A DNA stretch of 64,000 bases from Allantophomopsis cytisporea (taxonomy: Eukaryota; Ascomycota; Leotiomycetes; Phacidiales; Phacidiaceae), in the NCBI GenBank assembly GCA_024752435.1, contig CP103037.1:1860001-1924000 (forward strand). Reading direction: 5' to 3'. Position numbers and translations under genes: made by a program. Of this stretch, positions 36,287 through 47,059 are shown piece after piece; positions within the stretch are counted from its first letter, which is position 1; the number at the start of each line of letters is the position of its first letter. Below the pieces are notes generated by a model, which ran no database searches, was not told the origin of the DNA, and was given only the letters and a program-made list of their open reading frames with translations.

Positions 36287-37346
36287 AATAGTAGTGTTCT
36301 GCTTAACAATGAACAATAAGTAGAGAAAGAAAAAAAAAACGGAATAAAAAAACGATAGGCTCTTTGGAGCTTCGTTGATCCCATCACAACGAATTCGGAA
36401 ATTTAAAAGCGGAGTAACTACCATTTCCCAACTTGCTATGGCCTTGATAAATCAGATGAAAAGAGAATTCTAAGAGACTTAGGCTGAGACTGATGTGCAA
36501 CACTGCAAATAACAAGCCTCCTACACATCTACAAGGTAAGCCAGGTAACGGCAACGCCGGCTCATATTTACGCGCCGTTTTTTTCTATGTATCCATACCA
36601 TTCATACAGAGGCTATGCTATACATTTTTTTAATTACTAAATACTTTAGTGCATAACCCGTCAGTTTCTGCCACTAAGCAGCTTTTATTGCACCTAGTAG
36701 CCGCCCGCTGCCTTATGATCTCATAACCCTTCTATATCCTCTGTAAGGTTTCACGGGCCAGTTACAGACACAACAAGATTTAAGGTTTCAAGTCTAATTA
36801 AGATTCGCCTTCTAGGTTGGCGTTTCCTTTATCATATTGTGTGATACAAAGGCTTGTTGGCAGACCTGTGTCAATAGATCAACTTACTTAATACAGTATA
36901 TTTGTTACATTGTATGGCGCTTGCCAGTTTCAGGTAAACAATTTTTTAAGAGACAAATACTTAATATTAGGTCTAAATACTTAGCATCAGGTTAGAGCAA
37001 GTGTGAGCACAAGTAGCATAGATAGGTTAATATTGCTCTCTCTCTATAGTGAGATAACATCATATGCTACCTAAAGAGGTTTCAGTAGTAAAGAATAGAT
37101 AAGATGAGTAAAAGTGATTCTTTTCTCATTGATTTCCGAAGTAGCAATTGTCCAATAGAAATAGTCAATTACATAGTCCTTCTTACGTCAATGGGTTTAA
37201 CCTGTTCCAAACCCGAAGGTTTCTTATACATGTGATATAAGGTAAAATTTAATCTCTAATTCACAACATGAGTTTTGTCACCTACTAGTATCATCGTGGC
37301 CCGTCTTCAAAAGTGTAGGAGTCCGGATATGCGGGAAGCGTTCGGA

Positions 37347-37449
37347 ATGTGGGGGTGAATTCTGATGTAGGATGGCAGCACTAGCCTGCTGTTTGGAATC
37401 AATTAATGTGTCTAAAGATACATAGAACCTTGAATATTGGCCAGTTATT
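37347..37449. repeat. Diverged 103-bp direct repeat, copy B
   Basis: It starts ATGTGGGGGTGAATTCTGAT and is the second copy of the element at 36184-36286, in the same orientation, 1.16 kb away and about 490 bp before the alcohol dehydrogenase relic. Confidence 0.8.
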
Positions 37450-37941
37450 CCGTCTATGATTCAAGTTTGTCAGAACTGAGATTGCCTTTTCAGTATTGAA
37501 TATCGAATTGAGAACGAGTAACAATGAGATCGACATAAATCACAGCTACATCCCATAAAGCACAAACTTCCGAGACATCGACGCAGCTAGCTATATTATC
37601 ATCAAATATTGCGACGATATTGATCCATATCATTCTGTAATACACGTCTACCAAAAATAACACAACCTGTCCGTTCCCAAAGGGATAGTGCAATAATACC
37701 TCATATAAATGAGACGCTAACAAATAGTGACTCTACCACCATAGTAGTATCATGCCGAACAATCAAAAGGGGAAAAAAGAAGGAAGAAAGACATTGAAAG
37801 GTGTTTCGAAGGACGTTCCTTGAGGCTACAAATAACATATTCATCTTTCTCTTGGGTATGGAACCAAGAATTCAACTGTTTACTCAACACGCTCAAGTTT
37901 GTACATATTCAATTTTCAATTGATTGTTCAACTGTACGAAA

Positions 37942-38840
37942 ATGTCTATCCCACCAACTACGAAGCGGTAGACCGTTGGCAGCACCACCGGCTTCGATAA
38001 GTTTAAGTTTAATACCTCTGCCATTGTTCTCTCCATTACTGGGACCTAGTCATTTCGAAGGGCCGATACCTATTAGCACTGCGAGAAGGTATTGTCCTAG
38101 CATCCGATGGAGCAGGAGAAGCTGTAGCCGTTATCCAAAAGATAACAAGATTTCAGAAAGGCGACTGTGTAGCCTTTCTTTTCAACCAGAGATGTATCGC
38201 AGGGTCTTTAGAATTCAAGACCGCAGGGACTGGTATTGGATAGAGGACTTCAACAATATGGAGTCCACAACGAGTATGATCTTGTCGAGATTTCTCGGTT
38301 CTTGAACTGGCTTGAAGCCTCAACTTTCTCGTACCACCTTGACTGCTTAGCACGCCCTCTGAAGCTTGAAGCAGATTACTCCTAGTGGCTTCGTCTTTAT
38401 ATAGGGAATTAGTAGTGTCGGTAATTTTGCTTTACAGATTGTCAAGGCTGCTGGAGCTACTGTCATTTCTACGACTTCTTTAGCTAGCAAGGACAGATAT
38501 TGAAGACGCTTAGTGCCTGCCATGCTATCAACTACAAAGAGAACTGCAATTACGGCGAAGAGGTTGAGAAGTTAACTCTGGGTAGAGAAGGTGTCATTTA
38601 CGTCCTTAAAGTTAGTAGTCGAGCTGTTATAGCCTAGTCCCTCGCGGCCATTAAAATTAATAATTATGTAGTACTTTCGCTTCTCTCTTTCCGTTTCTTA
38701 GGTTATATATCTAAATAGGATGATTCTGTATCTGACGATGCAGTAGTAATTGTCGATGACAAATGTATATTGGTTAGTAGTAAGCAAGGCAAGATAGATC
38801 GAGATCTATAGGAGGTAGATAGGACCGCTTAAAATGCTAT
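37942..38840 (+). pseudogene. Relic of a medium-chain (zinc-independent) alcohol dehydrogenase-like gene
   Basis: Recognisable pieces of an MDR-family NAD(P)-dependent oxidoreductase occur in order, spread over two or three frames. They are MSIPPTTKR then TAG (37969-37971) then TVGSTTGFDKFKFNT; AVIQKITRFQKGDCVAFLFN; LQQYGVHNEYDLVEIS and FLNWLEAST; IVKAAGATVISTTSLASK; LKTLSACHAINYKENCNYGE then EVEKLTLGREGVIYVLKVSS; then S-LAAIKINNYVVLSLL and a tail to about 38840. The order and spacing match the family from N-terminus to near the C-terminus. Multiple stops (TAG, TGA) and frameshifts make it non-functional. A TAG in place of the conserved Trp after MSIPPTTKR fits a G-to-A (RIP-type) change. Confidence 0.8.
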
Positions 38841-40113
38841 AGCGCAATCTTGTAAAGACCCATTTTATCATATAGACCTTTTGGAGAGCCGTCTAAGTGA
38901 CTAAGTATATTAAATAAAGACGCAGAGGCGCTTAGATTAAGATTAAGATTCAGTTGCTTCCGCCTGGTTACCTACTAAATAGGCAAACATAAACTACCTA
39001 GGTAATGTCTATTATCTATAACCCTGATTCTAAGCACGGGCTCTCTGTAATGATGCGATGCTATAATGTATAAGGTATAATATTTCGATGACACTCGTCA
39101 GCCTCAACTGAGGCGGAGACCACTAATCGATATTAGGAAACCACTTTACCTGCCTTACCTGTATTTGACTCACGCACCCTAAAGTACTTAATTATATTGT
39201 ACGGAACCGGTGTTACGAGACGCACTACCTTTCCTCAGAAAATTAAGAGCGCATAAGCAACAATACGATACAAACTAAGACGTGTATGCACTGATTTGAT
39301 CGGTAGAGTATAATATGTATAATGTGACGACTACCACTAAAAAGAATCAGCGAACTATACCCAAATTGATTTTGCAAGGTGCACATAAGCATACAGGAAA
39401 GACTAACAACAGAAATTGTTATACTAGTAGCGTTTGTTAAAGGCCTACAACTATTGTTAATATAACATATATTTCGAAGGCCACAATCTCAAATACAGAG
39501 TCTTACAGATTCATAATAGAAGCCCAGGCATTACAGACATGTCTCCTTTTCGGAATTGCGTTGCACTTGCTGGGTAGGAATGCAGCCAGCCAAAGGGCTT
39601 ATAGTGCTCTACTTAAACGTGGAATAATGTTCCACCAATCTTATCAACCTTCGTATACGACCGATCCCTGAATTGCCAAGTATCGTCCCTTGTATATACA
39701 TATCGACTGCTTCGCCGAATCTACAGATTTGGGGGCCATAAAAGTCCTCGTACCACAATCAACCTAAGTTGGGGCGGAAGAGCATATAAACAAGCTTACT
39801 TGCTATAAGGATCTTACCGAGTACCTGCGTCTGGAGTATCTATCTCTACCCATTTAGGATTATATCGCGAACGCCGCAAACTCACAGCAGTTCTAGCTAG
39901 TAATTATTGAATTGGGGCTTACCGGCCCCCGTTTTTCGAGACACAATGTAAGATTGATTTTGTTATCGTGAGAACAATATACCTCTGTCTTTATATATCT
40001 CATCTCACATCATCTCCTCGCATGTTCTGTTTCCTGTGCTCTCATTCAACTAAGCAGTTTATTTTATATTTTATTGTTGAAGCCTCTCTTTTTCTGAAAG
40101 GCTCTTGGCCCCC
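38841..40113. other. AT-rich intergenic region
   Basis: About 1.27 kb of TA-rich sequence with no recognised gene. Its last 150 bp form the promoter and leader of the GH71 gene (CT-rich from about 39995). Confidence 0.5.
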
Positions 40114-43100
40114 ATGATGAAGTTCTTCTCCATTTCAACGCTGTTCCTGTGCGTCTACCGAGTGCAAGCACAGGCTGTGTTTGCTCATTTTATGGTAAGT
40201 ATAGTTGCTTGAGATGTTTCTGCTTTCAAGTTGCTAAGCACAATTACAGGTGGGAAATGTTCCTTCATGGTCAAGCACTGATTGGGGAAATGATATCGAT
40301 CTTGCCCAAGAAGCCCATATAGACGCATTTGCGCTCAATATTGCCTACAATGACGCAACAGTTGCCGGTTCGCTGTCCAATGCATTTACAGCTGCGAATT
40401 CCAAAGGGTTCAAGCTGTTCTTCTCTTTTGACTACGCTGGTGGGGGTGCCTGGCCAGAAGCTGATGTAATAAGTTACATCAACGAGTACTCAGCAAACGG
40501 AGCTTACTATCAATATGGTGGAAAACCCTTTGTGTCTACCTTCGAGGGCCCACAAAACGCATCCGACTGGAAAACGATCAAATCAACGACTGGATGCTTT
40601 TTTATGCCAGATTGGTCCTCGCTGGGTGCCAAGGCTGCTTTGGAACTCGGTGAGGCAGATGGACTTTTTAACTGGGGAGCATGGCCGTGGGGAAACGAAG
40701 ATATGAACACTTATGTCGATGCATCATACCTTGACTATCTCAACCAAACGGGAACACCACTGCCGTATATGATGCCTGTGTCTCCTTGGTTCTTCACTAA
40801 TTTGCCTGGCTATGACAAAAACTGGCTGTGGAGAAGTGATCACTTGTGGTACGATCGGTGGGAGGAAGTCATGTTTATACAACCAGATTTTGTTGAGATC
40901 ATCACCTGGAATGACTACGGAGAATCCCACTATATTGGTCCTCTTCATGAAGAAGAATATGACCTCTTCAACGCTACATTGGGCAAGGCACCTTACAATT
41001 ACGCCGCTGATATGCCACATGATGGTTGGCGTCTCTTCCTACCCTTCGTCATTGACACTTACAAGAACGGAAAAGGTACAATCACACAAGAGGGGGTCGT
41101 GGCCTGGTATCGTCTGACTGCAGCGTCACTATGCACCACCGGAGATACTACTGCCAACACGGCGAGCCAGTTGCAGATTGAATTCGAGCCACCAGCTGTA
41201 CTTGAAGATAGCATTTTCTACTCTGCACTCCTCGCCAGTAATGCAGATGTCGAAGTTACTGTTGGTGGTGTATCTTTGGGAGGAAGCTGGCACAGTACTC
41301 CACAGGGTGGCATTGGTATATACCACGGCAATGTCTCATTCACAAGTGACAATCTTGGTGAAGTGATTGTGACTATCTCCAGATCTGGTAGCACCGTTGC
41401 CACAATGAGTGGAGAGTCTCTTACAAACACCTGTACTGACAATATTCAAAACTGGAATGCGTGGGTCGGAAGTGCGAGTGCTGACTCCACGATCACTGCC
41501 ACGTCTCCCAAACTGGCGCTTTCTAATCAAGTGTGCATTGAAGGTCATGGTACAGGCAATTTTGAAGGGCTCTGCTCATTCAGCTGCAACCTGGGTTACT
41601 GTCCCATTGGAGCATGTTACTGCACTGCAATGGGGGAACAGAATGAATTGCCAAAGAGCTTAAATGTTCAGGGCTACCCAATTGCGGGTGAAGGAGCAAG
41701 CTACAGTGGTCTTTGTGCTTTTGCTTGCAATTACGGATATTGCCCAAGTAATGCTTGTGGAACAGTTGAAGTTGCTCTTACAGTTCCTACTGTCTCTCCA
41801 TTTCTCCCACCAGCCTGCACGGCTGGAACTGGTTCCGGGAATCTTGAAGGTCTGTGTAGCTTTTCATGCAACTATGGGTTCTGCCCTATTCATTCATGCA
41901 CTTGCACTGGTCAAGGTGCCCTCGTTGATTCACCGCCTACCACCGGTGTTACAGGCTCTCCTGTTGATGGCCTAGAAGATAATGGGCTTTGCGCCTTTGC
42001 CTGTGATCGCGGATATTGCCCTTCTGAGGCCTGCTCTAATTCGACATCTTCAACTGGCTCAGACGGGTCAGGTGGCTATGACAATAGTGATGTTTGTATC
42101 TCTGGCACTGGTGATGGGAACCTTCTTGGCCTATGTGATTTTAGTTGTCACTATGGTTATTGTCCCGAGCCATGCACATGCACTGCCAATGGCACTCAAG
42201 TGACACCACCCGACGAGACTGACGTTGTCGGCTGCCCTGTGGCAGGAGAAGATAGCAGTTATAGTTTGCTTTGCGCCTACACCTGCAGTCATGGTTACTG
42301 CCCAGATGGTGCTTGTGTTAGTCAGGCGTCGGGAACTTCTTGTTCTGTGGGGAAAACTTCCGGGACTGTTGGCATCAAACCTCTTCCATGCACAACAGTG
42401 CCTGAATCCTCAACCTTCACACTTTCAGAGGCTTGCACGAGTGGCATTTTGGCCTTACCCACTAGCGGCTCCGAGGCGTCATCTCAAAATGATCCAGCCG
42501 GTCTCCCTGCCGTTTGTGATGAAGTCTGCGATTTTTATCGATTACTTTCTGGCACTTGCTGTGGCACTGGTGGATCTATAGGAAACCCAATCGAGATTCC
42601 GTCTGGTGTCACAATTCCTTACGATATACCTCTGCCAAGCGGATATACTCCGAACGTTAATATAACTATTGCGGTTCCCGGTGGTTACGATCCGAACATT
42701 GTATACGGCACAAAGACAACAACTTCTGTTGGTAGTACAAGTACCACTACTGGTGGGACTGGTAGTAGCGGTAGTCCAAGCTCAAGAGGATGCGGGGATT
42801 TCCCAGATGGCACACCTCTGGAGACTTTTGTTGCCGGCATACCAATTCTGAGCGCCGTGACACTTCCAGGCGGTTTGTGCAACCCGCTTCCCACACCTAT
42901 CAAGATACCTCCTATCCCACTTCCTGATACCGACACCCCTTGTTATCCGCCAAAGATCTGTACGCCATGCTTTTCAGGAGCATGTGGTGGCTTAAATAGC
43001 AATAGTGAAGGTGGTGATGGCAGTGAACCAGACGACGACCCTGACGACGATCCGACAGACTGCTCTGATGATCCTAGCCCTAGCTCAGATACTGGGCTTT

Positions 43101-45283
43101 GCAGTAATGAGAATTTTCCCATCTGGAATGATATCACGGGAGAAATTGATTGTGACATATCCGCTGATGATGCGGCTTCATATTTAACTGACTGCCAAGC
43201 GGATGCCGACGACAATTATGATGACACAATTGACGCCATTGATTGTCAGATTGAAACATGTGGCTCCAGCTCTAATCGTCTGAGAGCTCGAGCATCGTCC
43301 TGCAAGATCCCGGACAGTTGGAAAGATGGTGTGACCGGCAAATGCGATGGTACTTTCTTGTGCGATACAGACAAGTGGCCAAATGTATGTAATAATGCAA
43401 GGTCAGCTATGGATAAGAAGGATGCTTCAGACGTTTTGATCTATCAAGGTAAAGAAAAACATTCCACTGCGAGATGGCTTGCATTGCATGCCCTTGCCAA
43501 CGGTGGCAATGATAGACTTGAAGGCGGCAAGTCGAATGCAAAGCGCGACGGGGGAGGTTTCCCGGCCGTCGGTGGCTGGGGATTGATAGGTGAGTGTTCA
43601 AAGATGGCTTCCATCATTTAGAAGCTAACATAAACTCGGAAACAGGATGTCAAGTTGAGGAATATCCGTTAGTCTTCCTAAAATTTGAAAGTGTAGATTA
43701 TGTACTGATTGATGTGTCTAGTTTCGGGAACTCTATCACAAGTGAATCAAACTCTATTGCCAAATATGACGATAGGCCCACACTTCGATTGATTCCTCAA
43801 AAGGAGAACGGCGCACATGGAAATGCTATGAAGAGGTGAGTCCGCCATATCTCAAGTGATTACCAGCCAGGTATTAGCTCTGGGAATGATTCATCAGCCC
43901 AGACCATCTGCTCAAGTACTAACATTCTCATCTCTAGTTTTATCAAATACCTGAAAAAGAAAAGTAAAAAAGCTAACCCGAGTTACTGTAAGCCAAACTT
44001 ATTGTGATCATTGAGAAGAGCACTAACATCCGAACTTAGGTGTGGAAATAAGTGGCTCCAATCAACCTGCGGATTATTGTCTCAATGCAGACGCAGACTG
44101 TGCGAACAAATGCGCTGCGGCATATGGGCCTGCATACGTCCTTGTGAACCAGATTCTTGATACAGACAAGAAGGCTGCAGAGAAAGCCGGTATCACCGAT
44201 GGTCAGGCGTGGGATAAATGGTTTGATGAAAAGGACTCGCGCAAATCTGTGCATACACTCTCCTGGGACCCGGCATCTCTCGCAAAGAATCCTCCAGAGA
44301 GTGTTCCCGTAACCGCAACGATGCCGCCTCAATTTAGCAAGTCTCCGGCTCCAGGCCAGAAGATATATACTGGGGCCTTCCCCAATGGAGAATGGGTACT
44401 CTCCTACACCGTCACTAACGTCAAGAATAAAGGAAACGTTGTTACGGTTGGGGTGCCCCAAGCTCGTGGACCTGTTGCAGCAGATGGAACCAACCTCATA
44501 TGGGATGATTCTCCCACGGGGGGATCTTTCCCATCCAAGAGGAGTCCGTGGAAGACCATTCCTCATGATTCCCTCAACAGCCATCCCGAGAATGATACAG
44601 TGGTCACGGACGGGGAGACCCACAAAGTGAAGGATCATCACCTTCTGCTGAACATCACCCTGGGAGATGAGGAACCTGGGCTTCTAAACCACCTTGCGGA
44701 GCGGGATGTTCTGCCTCAACCTCGAAAGTTATCGCAAAGACAGCTCACAGAAGGCAGTTTCTTAGATCCAAGTGTTTATACGGATGTCCTGGAATGCGAC
44801 TTGGCTTCTGATGATGCCGACTGTGATGATTGTGACGGTGCTACCTACCCGACTTATACGGCTGGTGACGGCACTGTTGCTCCTTATACAGTTACTGGTA
44901 CGGTCACGGGTCCAGGTGCAACTGGCACTACTGGTAGCCCCACCACGTCAGCTACCCCTACTGCAAGCATCGCATACAACATCTACGAGTGGATATGCTC
45001 CGAGGAAGAGAGCACTACTACATATAATGTGGGCTTGGCATCCGGAGGGACATGTTCTGGACTTGATAATGTAATTGCGGGAAATCTTGTCGCAGTTGGG
45101 AATACATTTTCTATCTGTGGCTCCAAGAAGACAATCACCGCGGAAGTATCGTCTGGATATGAAATTGGAACGACGGGTATTTGCTCTGGATATACGGACA
45201 CTGATCCAGGCAGTTGCCTATCAGATGATGAAGCGGATTGTTTAGTCTATAAACGCTACACCTGCACGGACAGTTCTTGTTGA
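40114..45283 (+). CDS. Secreted GH71 alpha-1,3-glucanase with CBM24-like repeats and a long NucA/NucB-like C-terminal extension
   Basis: Six exons: 40114-40194, 40250-43589, 43646-43667, 43722-43835, 43938-43987 and 44040-45283. All junctions are in phase with GT..AG ends, giving 1616 aa. Residues 1-20 are a signal peptide. GH71 (about 21-440) begins QAVFAHFMVGNVPSW and carries VEIITWNDYGESHYIGPL (about 242-259), the family's conserved acidic motif. GH71 enzymes hydrolyse wall alpha-1,3-glucan. Three paired Cys-rich modules (about 455-530, 548-625, 642-720; GxGNxxGLCxFxCxxGxCP..C) match CBM24, which binds alpha-1,3-glucan. A Ser/Thr/Pro linker and an acidic region follow. From about 1140 an unusual extension begins. 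GCQVEEYPFGNS..RLIPQKENGAHGN resembles NucA/NucB DNase cores ([DE]EYPF..ENxxxG), and a novel Cys-rich tail ends YTCTDSSC. The two smallest exons (22 and 50 nt) fall in this extension. The nuclease assignment is tentative. Confidence 0.88.
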
Positions 45284-46069
45284 GGGAATGGAACATACCG
45301 TGTATAGACTTCGGGTTTAAGTCTGCTCAAGACTTATATTATCCTTCGTTTATTTCTTGTATATTCAATATTTACTTTTGGTGTTTGTTGAAAACGAGCT
45401 CAAGTACGATACAAGAGTAACTTGAGATACGTGCACCGGTCAAGTGTTTTTATAAACTTAGAATCTAGAAAGGGTCTTGTGTTTTAAATCAATTCATACT
45501 TTTCAACTGGTCAAGTTTTGACCGCGTGAAGCTAATGCGATTGAGGAAAAAGAGGTTATGAAAATTGATCTTTTTGAGGTATGTAATTTTATGTTTAAGT
45601 GCGCCCCTGTACTATCATCTCCTCACGTAAATGATTTCTTTTATTTGCACAGAAAGCCGCTGTTTCCAGTTTTGTTCTAAGCTTACAAAATCCTCGTATC
45701 ACTATTTGCCTGTTGTGACGAGCAAAATTGTATAATATCAAAGTGGTGTCAAAGCTAGATTGTGTGGCTTATTTGTACCCCGGTATATCTATAGCACTGG
45801 GCAATATATTTCGACCCAATAGCCTGTATCCACCTGTATCTATTGGTGGGTAATTTGTGTTTAGCTATTATGCTTAATTTGGGGGCCGAAGCGCTAGTGA
45901 TATGACTAGTAGTGTTAAAGATCCAGACCCGAGATCAAGTAAAGCTCAAATATAAATTCTACGTCAACTAAGTTACTTAACCTTTTTTCTCGATGGGCTC
46001 TCAACACCTTGGCCATTTTCGACCCAATATCCGAACCGGCGTTTGATTCCAGTATTACACACAGCCACA
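45284..46069. other. Intergenic between GH71 gene and SUKH-like gene
   Basis: This 786-bp stretch holds the GH71 3' region and the promoter of the next gene on the same strand. I see nothing else. Confidence 0.5.
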
Positions 46070-47002
46070 ATGACTGATACTGATGAGAGCGTGCGCGAGG
46101 CACTTGGTGTCTATTCAACCAAGATGCAATCTGCCAATCAGAGGTTCCTCCACGACCGCATTGCTGAGATCGAGGCCCAGTCTCTGCCAAGTGAGCGCGA
46201 GAAACTGGATCGCTTCGCTCATGTATGGTTTCACCATTCCCCCTGGCCAAAGCCTGGCGAAAGGCAGTGGTCTCCACATGCTCCCGCGTCTTTGGTCGAG
46301 CAAGCACGACGTGAAGAAGCTGTCACAACTCTTGAGGCTGCCAAAACATTGCAACATCCACTCATGAATGGATTGCAAGGACCAAGCTTCTCAGATGCAG
46401 AGCGGCTTCAAATATTCATAGAGGAGTTCGAAAATGTGTCCAATGAAAAGATTGAAAACGATACCGACGAACCTTTCGATAGGGTCCAAATGAGCGAGGA
46501 TTTCAAGAGCTTTCTCAAACTTGCGGATGGTGTTGCAGATGCAGACTTCCGCAACTCTGGTATTTGTGAGTGGAACATCGTGTCATCAGGCACAAGCGAG
46601 CTCCAAGATCTTAATGCGCTCAGAGATGTCCTGAAAGAGTCCTTGGACTCTAACTTTGTGGGTCCTGATGATGAGATGCTGGAGGATCTTACGGAAGAGC
46701 TAGAAATCAAGGGAGGATTCCAAGCAGGGGAGGCATCAAGAGGAGAAGACTTCATGTGGTATAGTTATTATCTTTTTAGCCGGAGAGTTGGCAGTGATGA
46801 TGAGGCAGAAGCTGAGGATGCCGGTGAGTGGAGATGGCGCATAGCCTTTGTTTGTACATCCCTTGATGCATGGAATTTGGACAATCCCCCTCCGGTCTTT
46901 GACAGCATCGTGGAGCTTCTGGGTTGGTATGGTAGCTGGGAAGACAGGCTTGATTTGAATTCAACATTGGAGGACATATATGGTAAAGAGGGAGAGGACT
47001 GA
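46070..47002 (+). CDS. SUKH/SMI1-KNR4-like protein (tentative)
   Basis: Intronless, 310 aa, starting at ATG 46070 (MTDTDESVREALGVYSTK); an upstream non-ATG extension is not needed. It has no signal peptide and is acidic and cytosolic. The N-terminal half is helical (SANQRFLHDRIAEIEAQ) with the motif FAHVWFHHSPWPKPGERQW. The C-terminal half has the order of elements seen in SUKH-fold proteins: MSEDFKSFLKLADGVADADF, then ICEWNIV, WRWRIAFVCTSLDAWNLD and VFDSIVELLGWYGSWED. SUKH proteins are used as immunity factors against secreted nuclease toxins in bacteria, and the family also occurs in fungi, including Smi1/Knr4. It sits 786 bp downstream of the GH71-nuclease-like gene on the same strand. The family call is from motif order only. 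The gene itself is well supported by its length and intact frame. Confidence 0.6.
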   Translation: MTDTDESVREALGVYSTKMQSANQRFLHDRIAEIEAQSLPSEREKLDRFAHVWFHHSPWPKPGERQWSPHAPASLVEQARREEAVTTLEAAKTLQHPLMNGLQGPSFSDAERLQIFIEEFENVSNEKIENDTDEPFDRVQMSEDFKSFLKLADGVADADFRNSGICEWNIVSSGTSELQDLNALRDVLKESLDSNFVGPDDEMLEDLTEELEIKGGFQAGEASRGEDFMWYSYYLFSRRVGSDDEAEAEDAGEWRWRIAFVCTSLDAWNLDNPPPVFDSIVELLGWYGSWEDRLDLNSTLEDIYGKEGED

Positions 47003-47059
47003 AGCCAGTACATCAGGACTCGGTTAAACAGAAGTAAATGGTTGTCTTGGACCAATTGT

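Larger units (their letters stand above)
35932..37941. other. AT-rich decayed intergenic region with a duplicated 103-bp element
   Basis: About 2 kb, TA-rich. It contains two diverged copies of a 103-bp repeat (36184-36286 and 37347-37449). Short open frames (for example 37490-37723 minus) show no recognisable family. The look is of mutated repetitive sequence. Confidence 0.5.

Noticed and set aside
37490..37723. A 77-codon hydrophobic minus-strand frame
   Set aside because: No family match and no partner exon. It lies in decayed TA-rich sequence.
40510..45201. Many long antisense and alternative-frame ORFs within the GH71 gene
   Set aside because: The sense frame carries the GH71 and CBM24 signatures and in-phase introns. 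The others are shadows.
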